Made by a program: the position numbers and the translations under genes. A DNA stretch of 64,000 nt from Sepioteuthis lessoniana. Taxonomy: Eukaryota; Mollusca; Cephalopoda; Myopsida; Loliginidae. The DNA is taken from positions 96,487,905 to 96,551,904 of the forward strand of contig OY757915.1 in assembly GCA_963585895.1 (NCBI GenBank). Reading direction: 5' to 3'. Every line of letters starts with the position of its first letter. Position 1 is the first letter of the stretch. The notes under the pieces are model-generated. The model did not search any database and had not been told where the DNA came from. It saw nothing but the letters and a program-made list of their open reading frames with translations. This document shows positions 58,337 to 64,000 of the stretch, piece by piece.

Positions 58337-61300
58337 GTATCCGCAATTGTTTCAGTCATTGTTCTTCATTAGTAAATACGAGCGTATCTTTGCTCGCACG
58401 GCTGTTTTATTACTGCTACTATAAATTCAAACTTACCTACTCTCCCTAAAAAGTCTTATCCTCTACCTTCTTAAAAAAAAAAAAAAAACCTCCCATACTT
58501 TCTCTTGGTTTTCTTTTTCCGTTTCCCCTTTCTTAACATATTACCCTTTTCTTTACTTCGTCACTGGACACCTGCAATTCTAACTCTGAAATAATTTAAA
58601 ATGTCTCTTTACACGTTTTTTTTCCCTTCCCCCTAAAGAAAAAGATTATGTTCAGCTGTTACTTTTAATTCTTTACGTTTCTCCGTCAAACGTAAATATA
58701 AAAACTTCTAAACTGAAACTTTTGACAAAAAAGTATGTTGACAATGTCTGCTTTTTACAGGAAGCTCTGGATAATTACATTTAGTTCTATTATTGCTTTA
58801 CTTTTTTCTCAAATAAAAATATTATAGTTGATAAATATTTTGCCTATTTTTAAAGTTTATTTTTGACTACTTCTCGTGTTCCAGTTAACTTTTAAATTAT
58901 GAAGTGAGTTATTTCACGAACTTTATTCCATTAATTCGTAAGTTTTACTCGATGGACTCATTTTCTCACTAAATATAGAATATTTAACTTCACAAGCTTG
59001 TCGACATTATACTTTTTATATAATAAAGGTGTGATAACCGTTCGTAGCCACAGTTTCGTATTTGCTTGAACTGTTCCATTGGCGCTCTTTCAGTTTTGCT
59101 TTTTTCTTTTTTTTCAATAAAAGAATTAATTTTCTATTTGGTTTCCTGTATAACATAATAAACAACTTATACGATACCTTTCAATTCTATTACCTAACCC
59201 TCCCCCTTTTTCTCGTTTTCTTTACACAATTCTCAACCCTAATTCTTCACGCCATTTTCGCACGTCACATGTTTTTATTTATTTTTTTATAAATAAAGGG
59301 CTGTTTTTCTCTTTCTTTAATACGCTGTTTTTTTTTTTGTTTGTTTTTTAACTAAAGTAAATAGTATAAATTCTTATGCCTGTCTAACTGTTTGCAAGGC
59401 CAGCACTTCCTACTCAGAATTCTCCCTACTTTATTTTTATTTATTTTATTTTTTTTTTATTTTTTTTTTCGTAAAAAATCCCTTTTGTGTCCTTTTAATT
59501 GTTTTCATATTTGACTTATTAGAATAAACAATTTTCTACGGAACGCTCAATTATACATTTACTAAATATCCCATATGTTCACAAGCATACTTTTAAAATT
59601 GAAAAACAAACAAAACGGCTGTGATGCCTGACCAAACAAACCCCAGCCATTTCTCCGTGCTTTTTTAAAGACACTTGCTGTCTTCAGTGTATTTGGTTGT
59701 ATTCTGACCACAACGGAACTGACAAAAAGAACCATACCAGCTGTTTAAATTTAATTTTGGCATTTTTAAATATTCTACAATATTGAATACTGCATAAATT
59801 TCTAAGTTTTCTGTCTATTAACAAATTTCAATTTGAATATGTGATAACTAATTTTAGTTCGAAGAATCTTCTGCATAACTCCATATGACCATTAGCACTC
59901 TAATAATTACCAAATATTTTCTTTTGAAAGCTACTTTCAGAACTTCTAATTGGCATTATATCTATACTTTCTTAAATTAACCATTAAATATCCCTGGGAT
60001 ATGAGTTCTAGCATTTCATTACCTCTGTAAAAATATTGTATTTTATGAATCCTTTGGTCTTTAATTCACTTTAAATATTTTTCCAGTAAGATCTTTTGGT
60101 ACTGAAGATCGTCCAACTGACCGTCCTGTAGCTCCAAGAGATGAAGTATTTGAATACATTATATTCAGAGGCAGTGACATTAAAGATATTCATGTTTGCC
60201 AGCCTCCTAAGCCTCAGCCTCTACAAGGACTACCACAAGATCCTGCCATTGTCAAGGTTTGTATAAACTTCTAAAATATTCTGTATTTAATACTTGTGTT
60301 AAAATGCTTCTAAATCTTTTAGTATTGAAAATTCAGTTTGAACTATTCATGTTTCTTAGAATGGTGTAGTGCTGTTAGTGATCTTGGAAGTTTCATATTT
60401 GAGATTTCATCTAATGACTAGCTCTTAGAGTATTTTGCAGGTAAACTATATAGTTACATTTGACTTGAATTTTAAGTGTCACACCTACTCTCCCAACTCT
60501 TAAAAAGTTGATTTGCTATTAACTTAGTATGTTGCATAGGACTTCTATTAAAAGAACAATACAGAATCAAAGCTTTGTTTCTGTGGTTTATGAAATGTGA
60601 CATAGGACAGGGTATTTTTGCAGGTATGAACCTAAGCTTTTCTCTAAAAACAAAGTTGGGTGCATAACTATATCATTGTACCTCTTTTTGCAAGTACTTT
60701 TTTTTTTTTTTTTTTTTTTTTTAAAGGGATTCCAGATTAAATTCTTTCTATTTATTATAAAGAACTTTTTTCTTTTATGCAGTCATCCCAGCCTGTGACA
60801 ACCACCTCTTCTTACCCCTTACAACAGCAGCAACAACCTCAACAGCAACATGGTTATGGCGGACAATCTTACCAACCATTTGGAGGAGCACAGCTTTATG
60901 GCGGTCAGTATGGTGGTCACCAATCCTATCATGGTAGTAGTCACTCTCAGTCTGTCGCAGGTAATGTCGTTTGCAACAGCTTGCTCTCACCCCCCTGCTT
61001 AGGTTAGGTTAAAATGTGAGTAGTAGGTCATGTAGCTCTCTTCTCTGCATGTTAAATTATGAGTCTTTAAAATCTGAATTTCACTTTAAACTTGAGGTAT
61101 TAATTGTTCAAATACAACTACCTATTGGCACCAAAGAAATTGATGTTAGTTGTAGACAAACTTGATTATAGAGGACTTATTAAAAAAAATATATCACAGC
61201 TTTCAATGCTTGCATATTGTGTGCTTCATTTGTTCTGTGTTGGCTTTATTTGTTGCATGTTCCCTGCATCTTTTTCTTTTCTTCACGCTCAGGTTAAAGA

Positions 61301-63841
61301 ATTTTTTTGTTTTTTGCAATGCTTGCTTTATCCCAGAGTTCTCAAACTTGCAGACTACTTCTATAGCCTATGGCAAAACCATTTTTGTAAACATTTTCCT
61401 AGAACAGACATCAAATTTAAGATTTTATTCATATATTTTGACACTTACAGCTGCACACTTTTTTATTTTGGTAAAGTCTCAGTATTATAACTGGCACTTG
61501 TAGATTATACTGCATGTTTTCTCTTGGAACTAATGACCCCTTTTAAAGTTTGAGATCTCTGCTTTATCCTATCAGTTTGAAGTGTATATAGATAATACTT
61601 CCCATTTTAAATGCTGGCATTTAAATCTTTGGTAGTTGGTCAAGTGGTTTTGAGTCCTCATGAATTTAGAATTAAATGCTAAAGACCTAGAACAAAGAAA
61701 ATTAAAAAAATTTCAGTTTTAAAATCCATATGTTACTGTACATGGTTAGGTGTAGATATAATTTTAATGAATTTCAAACACTGTTGCTATTTGTGGTTCA
61801 AATATTAATCACTTAATGAATAAAAAGTTGTGGGGCCTGGCTCTTGGTTTTTGTCAGGTTCACTCATTCGAAGTCATGGCCGTATGACCACCATTGACCA
61901 AGGTGTGCAGGTAGATGCCCAGCAGATAAGGAAATCTGGTAAAGTGATTTCCTAAAGTTTCTTATAACAAAAACTAATTAAAATGTTGTAAATCATTTTG
62001 ATAATCCTTTTAACCAGAGCATTTCCTTGTACAACTTCCTTAACACTGAAAGACTTCTACTTGGATTTTCCTTGGCTGTGAACCAGCTCTTGAATTTAAA
62101 AATACTCACTTGATAACCACATATGTAGCTAAACTTTCACTTTGTTTCTAATTTTCTCAACTCTCTTCATAATTCTTTTAACAATAAGTCAGTTTTGTTC
62201 TGTATTACTAAATGTTTGATTGTATCCAAACACTGCCAGAACTGTCAAATAACATTGCATGAATTTTAGCTATAAATGGTGTATTGATATAAAACTGACT
62301 ACTGAATGGAGTTTCTTAATTCTTTAGACTCATAAGGAAAAATGAGTTGTTATTGATTTAACTCTCTATACTTATATAGAACCTAAGCATTAACATTTTT
62401 TTGTATCCCTGTTATCTTCATGGAAACTCTTTTGCTTAAATCCTTCTTGGAGCAGCTTTTAGAAAAGCATTAATTTTAATATTTTAGTGTTGAATGATTA
62501 CCTCAGCTTCCAAATTTTAAAAAATTTCTTGCAAGCTAGACTTTTTTTGTAATGACAAGCTTTACCATATTTAAAACTGACATTCTGTCAATGCTTAGAG
62601 CCTTTCGGATATGATAGAAAATATCCTAAATTTCATAGTTGCTGGTTAGGTTTTATTTGTCGGCAAAACAGTTAAAATTTCTTGGTGACCTTTAAAATGA
62701 AGTTAGTTTTAATTTGATATTTTACTGGTTTAATTGTAGGTTCTCGAGGTCCTACACCACCACCAAGTCGCAAGTCTCCAACCTCTGACCAAGGGACCCA
62801 AATCAATACTGATGATGGTAAAGGTTACTCTAACAAAGGACATCAACAACAACTCTCACCAATTGACAGACGTGACCAGCGTAAAAACCAGAGGGATCAG
62901 CAGGCTAACCGTACTACAACTTTTACTCGTGGAAGGGGTGGAAGAGGAGGTATGTTACCTAAAGACAAAAATTTTATTATTTTATCTTAAACTCCCAGGT
63001 ATTCCTATTTTGATCTGTCATGGCTAAATGAATTTTTGTTAACTGAAATAAATTGTACTTTAAAATAGCTGTTTCATGCTATTTTCAAAATAGCAAAGCA
63101 ATCTTCTACTTGATGTTGCATGGATTTAGTTGTAATTTTAATAGCTCCAAATGCTGATTCTTCAAAATTGTTACTTACTAAAGGTGCTTTTATAGCTTTA
63201 AAAAATTTTTTCAACGTCTCAATCTAAGATTTAATGCTGCAGGTGTTTCCCGAGGAAGAACTCGTGGTGTTGCTCGTGGTGTATCCCGTGGAAGGGGTGG
63301 TTCTAGACAACCTTCAGAGCCTCTTAAATTTGAGAATGACTATGACTTTGAAAGTGCCAATGCAGAATTTGAAGAAATGGAAAAAGAACTGAAGAAATTA
63401 ACCCTAAGTAAGTATCTTTCAAGATTTCCCGGAGGTTGATCTATTCTAACCATGTAGACTTTGAACTGGACAAATAACTTTCCTTAATTTGAAGATGCTA
63501 GGTAACAAATTGAAAATAATTTTGTAATGACTCTTGTAGCTCCTAAAACTTAAATTTTTAGAAATTGACTTCAAATATTTTTGTTTTAAAAATGAGCTGG
63601 GAGAAGGAAACAATACCTTGCATATGACTTCATCTTTGGATTAATTTTCACTTTTAGCTGAGAAGAACACTAATGTTGTGGTAAATGGAGAAAAGCCAGC
63701 GGAAAATGTAGATGAGGGTGAGGAAGCTGAAGTTGATGAAGTAAAGAAGGAAGAAAAGAAAGATGAAGAAATAGTTTACTATGATAAAGCTAAATCCTTC
63801 TTTGACAATATTAGCTGTGAAGCCACAGAGCGTGAACAGGG
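58213..63841 (+). CDS. LSM14: LSM14 (Lsm14/Rap55/Trailer hitch), 5' seven coding exons, partial
   Basis: LSM14 is a cytoplasmic mRNP protein that represses translation and binds DDX6 and 4E-T in P-bodies. Seven exons join in frame (58213-58336, 60087-60256, 60783-60960, 61858-61938, 62740-62949, 63243-63407, 63658-63841), giving 370 codons plus two bases. Order: divergent Lsm domain (residues 1 to about 80, starting [20 protein letters not shown]), Gln/Gly/Tyr-rich linker (about 99-157), Ser/Pro-rich part, an Arg-Gly tract, the FDF box ([13 protein letters not shown]) and the FFD box ([18 protein letters not shown]). The TFG box and last RGG repeats lie beyond base 64000. The chosen start is the family start; an upstream in-frame GTG at 58177 is not a eukaryotic start. 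Confidence 0.97.
58337..60086 (+). other. LSM14 intron 1
   Basis: This is A+T-rich intron with many T-runs and no recognisable repeat copy. A 16-nt A-run lies near 58472. Open frames here are low-complexity translations. I see no gene in it. Confidence 0.7.
60087..60256 (+). CDS. LSM14: LSM14 coding exon 2
   Basis: The exon is 170 nt, phase 1 to 0. The acceptor is TTTTTCCAG and the donor GTTTGT. It completes the Lsm domain with [20 protein letters not shown], then the [15 protein letters not shown] segment, and ends at QDPAIVK. It is too fragmented by introns to appear in an ORF scan, but it is one of the best-conserved exons in the window. Confidence 0.96.
60783..60960 (+). CDS. LSM14: LSM14 coding exon 3
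   Basis: The exon is 178 nt, phase 0 to 1, with donor GTAATG. The peptide is a Gln run followed by Gly/Tyr/Gln-rich sequence ([20 protein letters not shown]), a prion-like linker typical of P-body proteins. A 25-nt T-run at 60698-60722 lies upstream of the acceptor TTATGCAG. Confidence 0.95.
60961..62739 (+). other. LSM14 introns 3 and 4 around exon 4
   Basis: These are unique-looking A+T-rich introns. The overlapping open frames 61104-61503 are Phe/Leu/Cys-rich and lack any family resemblance, so I take them as chance. No REP-T or SINE copy is present in LSM14, in contrast to TAF4. Confidence 0.6.
61858..61938 (+). CDS. LSM14: LSM14 coding exon 4 (81 nt, possible cassette)
   Basis: The exon is 81 nt, phase 1 to 1, encoding [20 protein letters not shown] and seven further residues. 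The acceptor is TTGTCAG and the donor GTAAAG. Frame continuity with exons 3 and 5 supports it. It has no domain and is phase-symmetric, so it could be included or skipped without a frameshift. Confidence is lower than for its neighbours because the sequence is not a strongly conserved block. Confidence 0.8.
62740..62949 (+). CDS. LSM14: LSM14 coding exon 5
   Basis: The exon is 210 nt, phase 1 to 1, with acceptor TTGTAG and donor GTATGT. It encodes [20 protein letters not shown], a polar stretch with basic [11 protein letters not shown], and ends in the first Arg-Gly repeats (TRGRGGRGG). The 62812-63027 open frame in another register is a shadow. Confidence 0.94.
63243..63407 (+). CDS. LSM14: LSM14 coding exon 6 (RG tract and FDF box)
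   Basis: The exon is 165 nt, phase 1 to 1, with acceptor GCTGCAG and donor GTAAGT. It encodes [19 protein letters not shown] and then [20 protein letters not shown], the FDF box that binds the DDX6 helicase. Confidence 0.96.
63658..63841 (+). CDS. LSM14: LSM14 coding exon 7 (acidic linker and FFD box)
   Basis: The exon is 184 nt, phase 1 to 2, with acceptor CTTTTAG and donor GTAAGT. An acidic Glu/Asp/Lys-rich linker is followed by [20 protein letters not shown], the FFD box. The next exon lies outside the window. Confidence 0.96.
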
Positions 63842-64000
63842 GTAAGTAATTGTATGTCCTTTTTGCTTTGTTTTATACTCCTTACAGTAACTAAAATAAA
63901 CTAGTAAGTTTAAATTGTAACTGATATCTTGACAGAATCTTAGTTTCTGTTAATTTATTCCGTGTTTTGAGTAGAACTAAATTTTCCTATTTTCTAAAGT

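Overview
The window is eukaryotic and A+T-rich. It holds parts of two conserved genes arranged head to head. On the minus strand are the first six coding exons of TAF4, a TFIID subunit (start codon 57931-57929, exons down to 6982). On the plus strand are the first seven coding exons of LSM14, the Lsm14/Trailer-hitch RNA-binding repressor (start codon 58213). The 281 bp between the two start codons is CpG-rich and is the likely shared promoter. Both genes run off the window: the TAF4 histone-fold exons lie left of base 1, and the LSM14 TFG/RGG end lies right of base 64000.

The source is probably an arthropod, and a chelicerate (horseshoe crab or spider) is my best guess. The I/Jockey-like LINE at 19.0-24.9 kb resembles elements I recall from spider and horseshoe-crab genomes. 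This taxonomic call is inference from memory and no search was run.

Layout. 1-6981: TAF4 intron past exon 6, with SINE, LINE and unknown repeat remnants. 6982-18095: TAF4 exons 6, 5, 4 and 3 with repeat-rich introns. 18096-25830: an intron filled by a LINE copy that is itself interrupted. 25831-25995: exon 2. 25996-56341: a 30-kb first intron made largely of nested retroposons, microsatellites and A-runs. 56342-57931: the large first coding exon. 57932-58212: divergent promoter. 58213-63841: LSM14 exons 1-7 with short introns.

The noncoding part is dominated by four interacting families. SINE-A and SINE-B/C have tRNA-like heads with A and B boxes. A family I call REP-T is about 340-640 bp, has precise 5' ends, target duplications of 8-13 bp and no recognisable pol III head. 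An I/Jockey-like LINE completes the set. REP-T, SINE-C and probably this LINE share a 3' tail containing a small hairpin, which suggests the LINE machinery mobilised the others. Many insertions sit inside one another with readable target duplications, so a relative chronology can be built.

The two host genes have separate jobs: TAF4 in nuclear transcription initiation, LSM14 in cytoplasmic mRNA repression and P-bodies. The only connection the sequence shows is the shared promoter. I found no operon-like or defence-like system, CRISPR array, rRNA or functional tRNA gene.
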